Assembly (NCBI GenBank): GCA_035591015.1
Contig: JAXIUW010221508.1
Location: 1 to 10,587 of the forward strand
Direction of reading: 5' to 3'
Source of the DNA: Cephalothrix simula
Taxonomy: Eukaryota; Nemertea; Palaeonemertea; Archinemertea; Cephalotrichidae
DNA length: 10,587 nucleotides
Of this stretch, positions 1-8,192 are shown one piece after another. A program made the translations under genes and the position numbers. The stretch's first letter is position 1. The number at the start of each line of letters is the position of its first letter. A model generated the notes under the pieces. That model saw nothing but the letters and a program-made list of their open reading frames with translations. It did no database searches and had not been told where the DNA came from.

Positions 1-229
1 AATGTGAATATGAGCGCTCGAACCCGTGTAAAAACTAAGCTTGGTGTCTGGAGGTTTCTGCAGACCCACCCCTGTCCTGCCTGATCTGCATTCTACCGTT
101 GCATGACTTATATAAAATTTCAGAAAGAGATCAAATCTGAGTGTTAATTGATATAAACCAAACTTTTCCATAAGGAAGCATAGTCACTAACGGTATACAG
201 ACTAAATTATACTTTGCAAGTGGCAAGTA
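1..229. other. Unassigned AT-rich DNA
   Basis: I see no convincing exon, RNA gene or repeat in this stretch. One short open frame around 55-140 has no ankyrin-like or other recognisable residues and lacks a good splice border. Because the first visible ankyrin exon at 2144 begins inside a repeat, this stretch is probably intron of that gene, by inference only. Confidence 0.4.
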
Positions 230-539
230 CGGTAAACTTAAAAGCCACCTGTAGGCTTCCCAAAATGGCGGGACCTACCGGTGTTTTCGGAGTCTATAGT
301 ACGTACCTCCATGTATTATATATGGTTAGAGGCGTATAGTCTCTATATACGCCTCTGGGTAATGGAGAGTAGATTATGAATTTCATATTACAGTTTTATA
401 ACTTCATCGAGGCGCAGCCGAGAGGCAAAACAACTTAATTACGCCAAGCACATATGATACATGGGTTAGTAAAATAGTCTCCGAAAACACCGGTAGGTCA
501 CGTGTTTCGGGAAGCCTGCGGTGGCTTTCAATTTTACTG
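230..539. mobile_element. MITE-like DNA transposon of about 310 bp with long terminal inverted repeats
   Basis: The left end (230-301) and the reverse complement of the right end (467-539) align over about 70 bases at roughly 80 percent identity or better, and share an uninterrupted core around ACCTACCGGTGTTTTCGGAG. The outer ends read CGGTAAA and, on the other strand, CAGTAAA. A TA dinucleotide precedes the left end, while the right flank reads TC, so a Tc1/mariner-type TA target duplication is possible but not clean. The interior is about 165 bp, has no open frame of note and contains a perfect 11-bp hairpin (328-338 with 346-356). No transposase is present, so mobility would need an enzyme supplied elsewhere. 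Family assignment is inference. Confidence 0.8.
328..356. repeat. Perfect 11-bp hairpin inside the MITE
   Basis: AGAGGCGTATA (328-338) is followed by a 7-base spacer and its exact reverse complement TATACGCCTCT (346-356). It sits near the centre-left of the MITE interior and is GC-richer than its surroundings. Confidence 0.85.
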
Positions 540-1189
540 TCCATTTGTGTATTTAGTATATATTTTGCCAACTCGAAATTGAATTAAATGAATTTCCATA
601 CCTTACAAAATTCTGATAATAGATAGCAGCACCAAAACTGTTTTACCATTTATGGCAAACTTAGTTAGATCGCTACCTTTCTATTCCCGATATGGAAAGT
701 TTCCATATCTGTGACCTTTCTCGAACTGTTAGTGCTTAAGGTTGTTAACCTTAATATATTAAGGTTGTTAACCTTAATATATATCATGTCCAAATCACTT
801 CATATAAGGAGGCTTTTGTTATTATATTTGATAACCTGAAGAAAAATAACTTTGTTTTGACGCGACGCGTAATGATCTTTAATTTATTTTGTGCTCAAGG
901 TAATTAGGTTCGATAATCTGACAACATTCAATCGAAATTTACTGGTTGAGGAAGTAATTGTAGATTATCAAGGTTAATTGTGGCTTAGTCTAATTTTACG
1001 AAGGCCAAAATACATTTTATTGTTACAAAGTTTACATTTGACATACATGAAAATAGATTAATAAATAAACAATATTTATTGAAATATTTTAAAAATGAAA
1101 TAGCTAAGCGCACGGTTTCAAATGTCCTTACTACATGAGACATAGTAAAGTGGCACATGTATGATTATAGCCATCACGCTGTAGAAAAG
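540..1189. other. AT-rich non-coding stretch, probably intron
   Basis: No exon with plausible splice borders was found. The only ordered structure is the 23-bp tandem repeat at 736-781, listed separately. The bases directly right of the MITE (540-555) recur in reverse complement at 10109-10124. Confidence 0.4.
736..781. repeat. 23-bp palindromic unit, two tandem copies
   Basis: The unit TTAAGGTTGTTAACCTTAAT plus ATA occurs at 736-758 and again at 759-781 without interruption. Each copy is itself a near-perfect palindrome (TTAAGGTT, one base, then TTAACCTTAA overlapping), so the pair offers several alternative hairpins. It could be a slippage product or a pair of protein-binding half-sites. 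Nothing here decides between these. Confidence 0.85.
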
Positions 1190-1400
1190 TCATAGAAGGT
1201 GCACAGAAACCCCTGAACACTATAAATATTTGGATAGGGGTTTCAAAAATAATTTTCCACCCTGGTTCGGTGTGACAGCGCTAAATGTACCTCACTTTTT
1301 AGGGTCCACTTTGGGGGGGCGCAAACAATTGAAAAGATCTCTTTGGTATGTAACTTTTACGCCCTCTCCATGTGCCTTTTATAGAGTAGAGATGTGTTAC
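1190..1400. repeat. Degenerate copy of the foldback repeat
   Basis: The segment from about 1196 (AGAAGGTGCACAGAAACCCC) through 1290 lines up, with gaps, with the left arm of the neighbouring foldback (1480-1595): both carry the GCAC..CCCT-AAC-CTATA-AT-TTTGGA string followed later by a CCACCCTGG/CCCACCTGG string. The next part contains GGTATGTAACTTTT followed by GC-CTCT-CCA (about 1346-1372), which matches the opposite-orientation arm at 1978-2005. The segment therefore appears to be an older, smaller inverted-repeat copy of the same family. Alignment was done by eye; borders are approximate. Confidence 0.5.
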
Positions 1401-1407
1401 AAACTGT

Positions 1408-2095
1408 GTACACAAATGGATGGAAAAATTGGATAAGGCACCATGAAATGTATAAATTTTGGCCCCCCGTCGAGATCTCCTAAAAGGCGCACCGGAATCC
1501 CTTAACCCTATACATTTTTGGAAAGAGCATGAAAAGTTACACACCATGGGAGGGTTTTTAAATTTTTTGTCCCACCTGGTGAGGAGTGGTGGCGGAAAAA
1601 ATTCGAAAACAGACAGTGGTTGGATGTTAAGAGAACACCCCGAATCGTTCAGGTTAGAACAAAACCAAATTTGGCATATCAAACATACTTAATGACTCAA
1701 ATACCGGGTTCCTACATGTAGGTGTAAAATTGTCTGGATTAAGGGATCATAAGACCTTTGAGCAACCCCCACGGGTCACCTGATATTATTAGGAACCCAA
1801 GATTTGCATAATTTAGTATGCTTGGTATGCCAAACAACCTATTCTAGCTAGTTTTTGTCCAACCCGAACGATTCGAGGAGTTCCCTTTAACATCCTACCT
1901 CTAAAAGTCTTATTTTTTGCACATTTTGCGCCACCACTCCCCACCAGGTGGGCCAAAAAATTAAAAACCCACCAATGGTATGTAACTTTTCATGCTCTTT
2001 CCAAAAATGTATAGGGTTAAGGGGTTCTGATGCCCCTTCTAGGAGATCTAGACGGAGGGGGCCGACATTTCACGGTCCAATTTTTCGTACTTGTA
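1408..2095. mobile_element. Foldback (long inverted repeat) element, arms about 290-310 bp
   Basis: The left arm (about 1408-1720) and the reverse complement of the right arm (about 1790-2095) match along most of their length. Both contain, in the same order, GAAATG, GGCCCCC, an AGATCTCCTA string, CCCTTAACCCTATACATTTT, GGAAAGAGCATGAAAAGTTA, a CCCACCTGGTG-GGAGTGGTGG string, GGATGTTAA, GAATCGTTC, and a GGCATA-CAA-CATACT string. Divergence is considerable, with small gaps, so it is old. The spacer (about 1721-1789) has no gene. No transposase frame is evident, and a 127-residue open frame on the - strand (1299-1682) crosses two repeat units and has no protein-like features. The element lies in the intron just before the first visible ankyrin exon. 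Transposon family is unknown. Confidence 0.75.
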
Positions 2096-2143
2096 TATCT
2101 TAGACGCCTAGCTGCATAATGATTTTGTATTTTAATTTTTCAG

Positions 2144-4517
2144 GGAGCTGATGTTAACGCAAAAGACCACGAGCAAAAAACACCCCTCCACTATATCTGT
2201 GATACAGGATCTCATTGCCATGAAAAATTTTGTCATAAATATAAAAGTCATGGGCAAGCAAGAGAAGACCAACTCAGCCTTTTGCTCTCGAGAGAAGAGC
2301 CTCTTCAGGTTAGTTTAGAAGGACTTTTGTCTCTTAATTTCTGGGATCACAAAATGAATGGGGATTTTATTTAGCTTTAATTTCAATGAATAAATTTGAT
2401 TTTTATTTTAAAATAAATAATACGATAAGGTTTTACGTAAACTGATTGTGAAATCCATGTTATGAGGATAATGCACTGACGAAAATTTTTATTTCTTTGA
2501 AGATAAGTACTTTTGTTAATCATAAAACAATGTTTCATCTTATCATGTAAAAAAGAAGTTAAATTTGCTAAAATAAATATTTAACTTATCTTTCGACCCA
2601 TATAAAATGACCTGATTCGGTTATCATATTTTTTGATATATTTTGCCTTACATTAGTATAGAGTTATTGCACCCTTTTTTGAGTGAAATACAGAGCAGTT
2701 ATTGCACGAGGTGCTGCCCAGGTGCAATAACTTCTTGTATTTCACGAAAAAAACGTGTAATAACGTTATTATTCAACGGTTTTTTTATGTTATCCAAGAA
2801 TTATCACTTAATACCACAGCACAACCGTCGAGTAATTAATAATTATTATAAACTGTGGATCCATTTCAACAATACGTCGTCGACAGTATTTTCTCTAAAT
2901 TTTGCGATCGTACTTCCAATTAAACATTTAGATTGCGGCTGCGCTATGATGTTAAAATTTAACTAGAATATAAAGATTTAATTTCGTGAACTACTAATGT
3001 TTTTCTTGCAGTTGAATTTTCCGTGTCATGCGGACCACACTCCCCTTTCTCTGGCTTTAGCAAACCAACATCTCAACATAGCTAACAGTCTTCTAGAAAA
3101 TGGTGCCAGTGAAGCACCCCATTCAGGATGGTGTGTGCGAAGCGATGATTATATAGAAAGGTTAGTTAGTTTGATGTTCAAAAAACATGTTAATATAAAA
3201 TCGGATGTGAGTTCCGAGAAAGTAAATAGATCATAAAAAACGAAAGTCAATTAGGGCCATCGATTTTGTTGCCACATCACATACGCACCCCGATGTCCCT
3301 ATAAATCTCCAGAGCTTTAGGATAGTTGCACATTTTACATTCGCGAATCGCATGTCTCGTCATTATCGGCTATTGAATGCGTGAATTATAGGACTCTGGC
3401 AGTCGTATGCCGTAAAACGAGTATCCGAGTATCAAATAATTTATTAGAAAACACATTAGTTGTGCTGATACATGAAGAACTTAGCGATACCGTAAAATCC
3501 TATTCTTCGTCAAAGGATCGCGGCGATAACACAGTGCGTAGCGATGTCGCTGGTAGATCAATACGCATTTTTTTATCAGGAATCTGGATAAAGAAAGTAC
3601 ACAATATGTATTATGTAATTTAGATTTATAATTTGTACATTTTCAGGTCGATTCCTGCTCCTCTAATCGGACTAGTTTCCGCTGGAGAATTTTGGCATGA
3701 CAATACGCTCTTTCAGCCACTAAATACAACAATATCATCATTAGTAGACAAAGGTTGGTCTAACTTTTTTTCAATCCGACTCGATCACAAACCCCAGTAA
3801 ATGAGTCTTAAATTTTTTAAAAAATCTTCCTGCGATTCTTGGATAAGTACATAGACAGTCTTCAAAAGTGCGCCCAGATGACATGTTTTTAGATTTATTT
3901 CAGGCATGCATATTTTATTTTGAGCTCTACTAATGCGCAGTGAAATTGGAAAATCATAAGTGCGCGATTTTTTGTATAAAATTGAAAAATATCGGTCATT
4001 AGCCGAATTAGTCGATCGCTCACTGATTGGGTTTTATACTTTAAAGACTGCTTAAAGTGTACTAATACCAGATTATCTTACTTTTACAGGTTACTTTACC
4101 TCTTCAGAAGTTAGTGATGCATTTCAAGAATATGTAGCATGCGAAAAGCAGATGTATAATCTCGATTATTTCAAGAGAGTTTTTGAAATTAACTGGGAAC
4201 ATTTAGTAAAATTAATGTTCGGAGACATGTCTGCCGGTTTACGACAATCAACGGTTCGGAAAATTGTAAAAACTATTTTTCTTCTATGTCGGCAAAAAAT
4301 AGACAAATATTCAGACATTCCCCTACAATTTTTTCAATACATTAATGAAGATTTTGAACCTAAATTGAAAGATTTGCACATTCCGAAAAATATGTGGATT
4401 TACTTTCAAATTGAACTTTTACGTATTTATTTGACATTAACGATTAGCCTTTATGAGGTCAAGGTCGATGATGACCGTTATTCCTCAGAAGGTGACTCTG
4501 ATTTGGAATATTGGTAA
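2144..4517 (+). CDS. Ankyrin-repeat protein, last four coding exons (5' part outside window)
   Basis: Coding exons are 2144-2308, 3012-3160, 3647-3753 and 4090-4517. Each acceptor ends in CAG, and donors read GTTAGT, GTTAGT and GTTGGT. Phases fit (0, 2, 1), and the 849 coding bases give 282 residues and TAA. Exon 1 opens with GADVNAKDHEQKTPLHY, the hallmark of an ankyrin repeat, so the repeat domain starts upstream. Residues 19-43 are a Cys/His-rich insertion where the second helix should follow. A second repeat occupies about 56-88 (HTPLSLALANQHLNIANSLL, then ENGAS). Residues 106-282 are no longer ankyrin-like; they look helical, with many Leu, Ile, Phe and Lys, and end in an acidic tail (EGDSDLEYW). 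Ankyrin repeats bind other proteins. No signal peptide or membrane segment is visible in this part, which suggests a cytosolic or nuclear protein. Residues 106-282 match no domain I know. The splice model is strong; the function is not known. Confidence 0.85.
2309..3011 (+). other. Ankyrin gene intron, 703 bp
   Basis: The intron is bounded by GTTAGT at the left and TTTTTCTTGCAG at the right, and it joins exons in phase 0. It is AT-rich and contains the palindromic element at 2663-2764. A 107-codon open frame across 2643-2966 has no recognisable features and overlaps the palindrome, so it is treated as chance. Confidence 0.8.
2663..2764. mobile_element. 102-bp palindrome, tiny MITE or hairpin, with four GTTATTGCAC decamers
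   Basis: The left arm (2663-2710) and the reverse complement of the right arm (2721-2764) match over about 45 bases with a few mismatches, around a spacer of about 10 bases. GTTATTGCAC occurs at 2663-2672 and 2698-2707. Its reverse complement lies at 2722-2731 and, with one change, at 2755-2764. TA lies close to both outer ends, which would suit a TA-inserting element, but this is inference. In a transcript the segment would fold into a long imperfect hairpin. Confidence 0.75.
3161..3646 (+). other. Ankyrin gene intron, 486 bp
   Basis: The intron starts at GTTAGT and ends in ACATTTTCAG, joining phase 2 to phase 1 of an Arg codon. The frame of the previous exon stays open for 25 codons past the donor before a stop at 3234-3236, so retention would give a truncated protein. 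The part from about 3245 to 3590 is less AT-rich than the rest and is described separately. Confidence 0.8.
3242..3590 (-). pseudogene. Possible decayed antisense coding fragment inside an ankyrin intron
   Basis: Read on the - strand, this segment gives a fairly protein-like frame with one internal stop (TAG near 3505-3507): MRIDLPATSLRTVLSPRSF before the stop region and DTRILVLRHTTARVL after it. In another frame nearer the 3' end it reads CNYPKALEIYRDIGVRM. A frame change and stops would be needed to join these, which would fit a decayed gene piece. I recognise no family. The + strand frame across 3381-3623 has no such character. The higher GC is suggestive, but chance is a fair alternative. 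Confidence 0.2.
3754..4089 (+). other. Ankyrin gene intron, 336 bp
   Basis: It begins GTTGGT, a weak donor, and ends in TTACTTTTACAG. Joining its flanks restores a Gly codon and the open frame. No repeat or other structure was seen inside. Confidence 0.8.
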
Positions 4518-4735
4518 AAACTGCGCCCAATTGCTTTACGTATTTTATACATGATTTATTTATGTATTTTATAATTTGGTATGTTGTATTTTCATATATT
4601 GTTTATTAATATTTATGGCGATTTATTTATATCTTAGAAAATTGGAAAATCTATGTCTAATTTTACTATAAATATGTAGCATTTTATTTGTAATGTGTTA
4701 TAAAAAAATAAAAGGATCTCACAATACTTTGTAAA
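4518..4735 (+). other. 3' UTR of the ankyrin gene
   Basis: This AT-rich stretch runs from the TAA to just past an AATAAA at 4707-4712, about 190 bases after the stop codon. The cleavage point is inferred to lie 10-30 bases downstream of the signal. Confidence 0.6.
4707..4712 (+). terminator. Polyadenylation signal AATAAA, ankyrin gene
   Basis: An exact AATAAA lies about 190 bases past the stop codon. It is the only good signal before the minisatellite starts. Confidence 0.6.
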
Positions 4736-4786
4736 TATTACATTTTACATAATTTAAATTTACAATTTATAATTGACTTAATATAC

Positions 4787-4830
4787 CTTTACTTAAAATT
4801 GACTCGCCCAATATAAATTTACAATACGCT
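4787..4830 (-). repeat. Inverted minisatellite monomer at the left edge of the array
   Basis: The reverse complement of this stretch contains TATATTGGGCGAGTCAATTT followed by TAAGTAAAGGTATATT, which is the 29-bp monomer of the main array (TATTGGACGAGTCCATTTTAAGAAAGGTA) with few changes. It therefore sits in the opposite direction to the monomers from about 4855 on. Confidence 0.7.
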
Positions 4831-4854
4831 GTATCAATTTTTAGTAAAGGTATA

Positions 4855-5940
4855 TATGTATTTAAGAAAGGTATGTTGGTCGAGTTCATTTTGAGGAAGG
4901 TATGTTGGTCGAGTCCATTTTAAAGAAGGTGCATTGGGCAAGTCCATTTCAAAGAAGGAATTGTAAATTTTATTCAGTCCATTTTAAGAAAGGTATATTG
5001 GACGAGTCCATTTTAAGAAAGGTATATTGGACGAGCCCATTTTAAGAAAGGTATGTTGGTCGAGTCCATTTTAAGGAAGGTGCATTGGACGAGTCCATTT
5101 GGAGGAAAAAATTGAATTGGTGGTGAGCTTTTCAAGAAAGGTATATTGGACGAGTCCATTATAAGAAAGGTATATCGGACGAGTCCATTTTAAGAAAGGT
5201 ATGTTGGTCGAGTCCATTTTGAGGAAGGTGCATTGGGCGAGTCCATTTCAAAGAAGGAATTGTAAATTCATTTTCAAGAATCGTATGTTGGATGAGTCCA
5301 TTTTAAGAAAGGTGTATTGGACGAGTCCATTTTAAGAAAGGTATGTTGGTCGAGTCCATTTTAAGGAAGGTGCAGTGGACGAGTCCATTTCGAGGAAAAA
5401 ATTTAAATTGGTCGTGAGCTTTTCAAGAATGGTATATTGGACGAGTCCATTGTAAGAAAGATAAATCGGACGAGTCCATTTTAAGACAGGTATGTTGGTC
5501 GAGTCCATTTTAAGGAAGGTGTTCCAAAGAAGGAATTGTATCTATTCATTCACAAGAATCGTGTGTTGGATGAGTCCATTTTAAGAAAGGTATATTGGAC
5601 GAGTCCATTTTAAGAAAGGTATGTTGGTCGAGTCTATTTTAAGAAAAGTATGTTGGTCGAGCCCATTTTAATGAAGGTTCGAAAAAGAAGATTAAATCAG
5701 TTGACAGCTTTTCAAGGTGTATTGGACGTCCATTTAAGAAAGATATGTTGGTCTAATCCATTTTAAGGAAGGTGTATTTCAAGAAAAATGTTTTGGGCGA
5801 GTCCATTTCAAGAAAGTGATATTGGACGAATTTTTGTAAATTTTAAAATTATTTAGGCGAGTCAATTTCAAGATATTGATAAGATGTCGAGAAATTGGAC
5901 AAGTGAATTTTAAGAAAAGGTGTATTGGACGAGTACATTT
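4855..5940 (+). repeat. Minisatellite: 29-bp monomers in a higher-order unit of about 290 bp
   Basis: The consensus monomer reads AAGAAAGGTATATTGGACGA then GTCCATTTT. Successive cGAGTCCA cores at 5003, 5032, 5061 and 5090, and at 5151, 5180, 5209 and 5238, are exactly 29 bases apart. Around two dozen monomers are recognisable. Variant units recur at long range: GAGGAAAAAATT..GAGCTTTTCAAG at about 5102 and 5392, with a decayed form at about 5682, all close to 290 apart; and AAAGAAGGAATTGTA at 4950, 5250 and 5526. Four rough higher-order units are thus visible, each about ten monomers. Each monomer holds a small palindrome, TGGAC-GA-GTCCA. Neither 29 nor 290 is a multiple of three, so the array is unlikely to be coding. 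Units decay beyond about 5690. Confidence 0.92.
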
Positions 5941-6030
5941 CAATATCCCTTCTCTTATAACCGATTAGTCCAATATCCCTTTTCATTAAAAGGGATAATG
6001 GACTAGTCGATTATAAGAGAGGGGATATTG
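5941..6030. repeat. 43-bp stem, 4-base loop inverted repeat at the right edge of the array
   Basis: The left arm (5941-5983, starting CAATATCCCTTCTCTTATAA) and the right arm (5988-6030) are reverse complements with four mismatches in 43, around the loop CATT. Each arm contains a diverged monomer core (TAGTCCAATATCCC, ATAATGGACTAGTC), so the hairpin seems to have formed from two array monomers facing each other. Confidence 0.92.
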
Positions 6031-6075
6031 AATAAGTCCATTTCAAAGAATGGGATAATGTGTATTGGAAGATTA

Positions 6076-8060
6076 TGTTAGTAATTCGATGTTGTATTTA
6101 AAAGGTAATAACATAATTCAAAACACAATTTTATTGCTGCATATTACAATACATTAATGAGTGTACGACTTTTAAAAAATTAATTTCCAGACTGACATAT
6201 TATATAGAATTAATATTTTCTGTGTATTTTTGACTTACAATGCAAAGTTGCATGAAGCTGACAAAACAATATTAATAACTTTTTTTATTAATTATTTCTG
6301 ATTAATAAATTCATACCCTAGTAATATTTCTGAACATACATCAATATTCATACAGCCATACAACCAATTTTGCACTCCATCATTCAAAAAAACAAAATTA
6401 TCTACATTTTACATCACTAAATTTCTTGCGTATAAAAATTGTTTAAAATAAAAAACATTGTACAAAACAGACCTCTATATTCTTTAATACTTGTCACTAC
6501 AACAAGTAAAACTATTTGACATTATTTTTTAGAGTTACTAAACAGAGGCAGTGCGAATGAAATTATTTACACGAGTCAGGATATCTACAAGCACTCTTAT
6601 TTGTTTAGGAACACTAAAACTAATGACGTCATGAAAATTATATACTTCATTAATATCAATAATAAGGATAATTCTATGCAAATTAAATTTAATCCCTGAG
6701 TTTATCGGACCCTAATGAATTACTTACGAATCCTATTTTCCATTGGAAACCGATAATTCTCAAACTAAACTTTAAATAACGTTTTTTTACATTTAACTCT
6801 GAAATTTATTCGTAATCTAGCGGGGCTACCGAATTCATGGAAGGTCAAAATCTATAAAAATCATGATCACTTATATTGTATTATTAGAATTCAAATATTA
6901 TGCATACATAGTACACATTTAATAAAAAAGTTAATGCTGACATTGCTCTTTAGCAATTTCTCGCAATTGATCGCGCATAGGAATGTTTAATACAACTTTG
7001 TATTTCAACTGTAAAATAATTTCTGGGGGCGGCGTAGTGGAGATATACAAATGATTACTGGATTTGTTTTCGTTTCTAATTAATTTTAGACACCATAAAT
7101 GAGTTATCGACTAATATAAACATGTTTCAAGGTTATAACTTAAATTATAAATCTCTGGTATCTACATTAAATAACTTTTAAAACAAAATAAAAATAAACT
7201 TTTGAGACAGAAAGATTTAAAGCCGATCTATACAATCTTTAATGGCGTCGCATGTTGAAAGATATTTTTCATTTTCAAAAGTAACTCAAGTGACTAGAGA
7301 AAGTATCACATCGATATATTAACCGGTATTAAAAAACGTTTAATAAAAAAAATCTAATATTCTAAATGAAATAAAACCTTTTGTCTTGTGGAGGGACAAT
7401 ACAATGAGATGCTTAATTTTTGACGCTAATTTAACGTAATGAAAGTCCCAGTTAAGTCATAATGTTTAAATGCATTTCATACTGTTTCCACCCTTTTTCA
7501 AGTAGCATTTTAGTGCTAGTGCCAGAATTTTGAGCCCTAAGGTCCTCTGAGGCATATGACCGCCAGATAATTTCCAAGATGAAGAAGTAGTGATTAGGAT
7601 ATTTTGTGTTTTTAGTTATTAATCAATGAATTGCCCAAATATCCGGCCAAGGGTTAATGTCCATTATCTATATTACAAGGCTATTATTCATTGTCGGTTC
7701 TTAATAATGGTTTTATTAATTAATTAGGGAGCATTATTATTTAGTCTAATCTCAATTATTATGCCTCTAACCAAGATTAAGGGCCTTTGTCACAGCAGTA
7801 TCAACGATAATCCATTCGGTTAACCTACAAGTCTCTAATTTGGCACTTTGTTTCGTGACCTATTACTATTAAACTTAGGTCAAGGAACACACGTCTGCGG
7901 TCGTAGCCCGCGGCATAATCTCTTGAATTATAGATCCAGCCCCTTGCTTCCGGTCATGTTTTCATGCAGTGATCTAGGACCCCGCTAGGGGTGCTGATAG
8001 GCACAAATCAAAGTGAGATCCTTTTTCAACTCTAGCAAAACATCCCTCAAAATTACAGTG
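6076..8060. other. AT-rich intergenic region between two convergent genes
   Basis: No exon, RNA gene or large repeat is evident in these roughly 2 kb. Small recognisable words are TGACGTCA (6624-6631), ATGCAAAT (6676-6683) and many TAATTA-type homeodomain words, which are expected in AT-rich DNA. A second AATAAA for the - strand lies at 6131-6136 and could mark a much longer 3' UTR of the membrane-protein gene. The stretch 7840-8060 is richer in GC but shows no open frame worth calling. Confidence 0.5.
6624..6631. promoter_or_regulatory. Perfect CRE-type palindrome TGACGTCA
   Basis: This octamer is the full consensus bound by CREB/ATF-type bZIP proteins. It lies in intergenic DNA far from any visible promoter, so its function is unproven and a chance match is possible. 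Confidence 0.25.
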
Positions 8061-8080
8061 GAGTAGTCCAGCCGTCCGAC

Positions 8081-8086
8081 TTTATT
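8081..8086 (-). terminator. Polyadenylation signal AATAAA for the membrane-protein gene
   Basis: The + strand reads TTTATT, giving AATAAA on the - strand about 165 bases after the stop codon at 8251-8253. It would end a short 3' UTR. The alternative signal at 6131-6136 would give a 3' UTR of over 2 kb. Confidence 0.5.
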
Positions 8087-8192
8087 ACCACTGTGGAACA
8101 GTCCATAATTATCACAATAGAACAGAGGGGTGCGTTTCACATCAACTTTCAAACGGAGGTTATTTCCGATTCAAAGATAACTGAACACGATC

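Noticed and set aside
55-140. Possible upstream exon of the ankyrin gene
   Set aside because: The translation has no ankyrin residues, and no donor site with the required phase 0 follows.
1299-1682. 127-codon open frame on the - strand
   Set aside because: It spans the border of two foldback repeat units, lacks protein-like composition or motifs, and is best explained by chance in repeat DNA.
2643-2966. 107-codon open frame on the + strand within an ankyrin intron
   Set aside because: It overlaps the 102-bp palindrome and lies between exons that join cleanly in frame without it. The translation is not recognisable.
3381-3623. 80-codon open frame on the + strand
   Set aside because: It lies within an intron bounded by good splice sites, is opposite a more protein-like - strand frame, and has no motif.
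4855-5940. Direct repeats considered as a CRISPR array
   Set aside because: Units are contiguous 29-bp monomers without unique spacers and no cas genes are present. The context is eukaryotic with introns.
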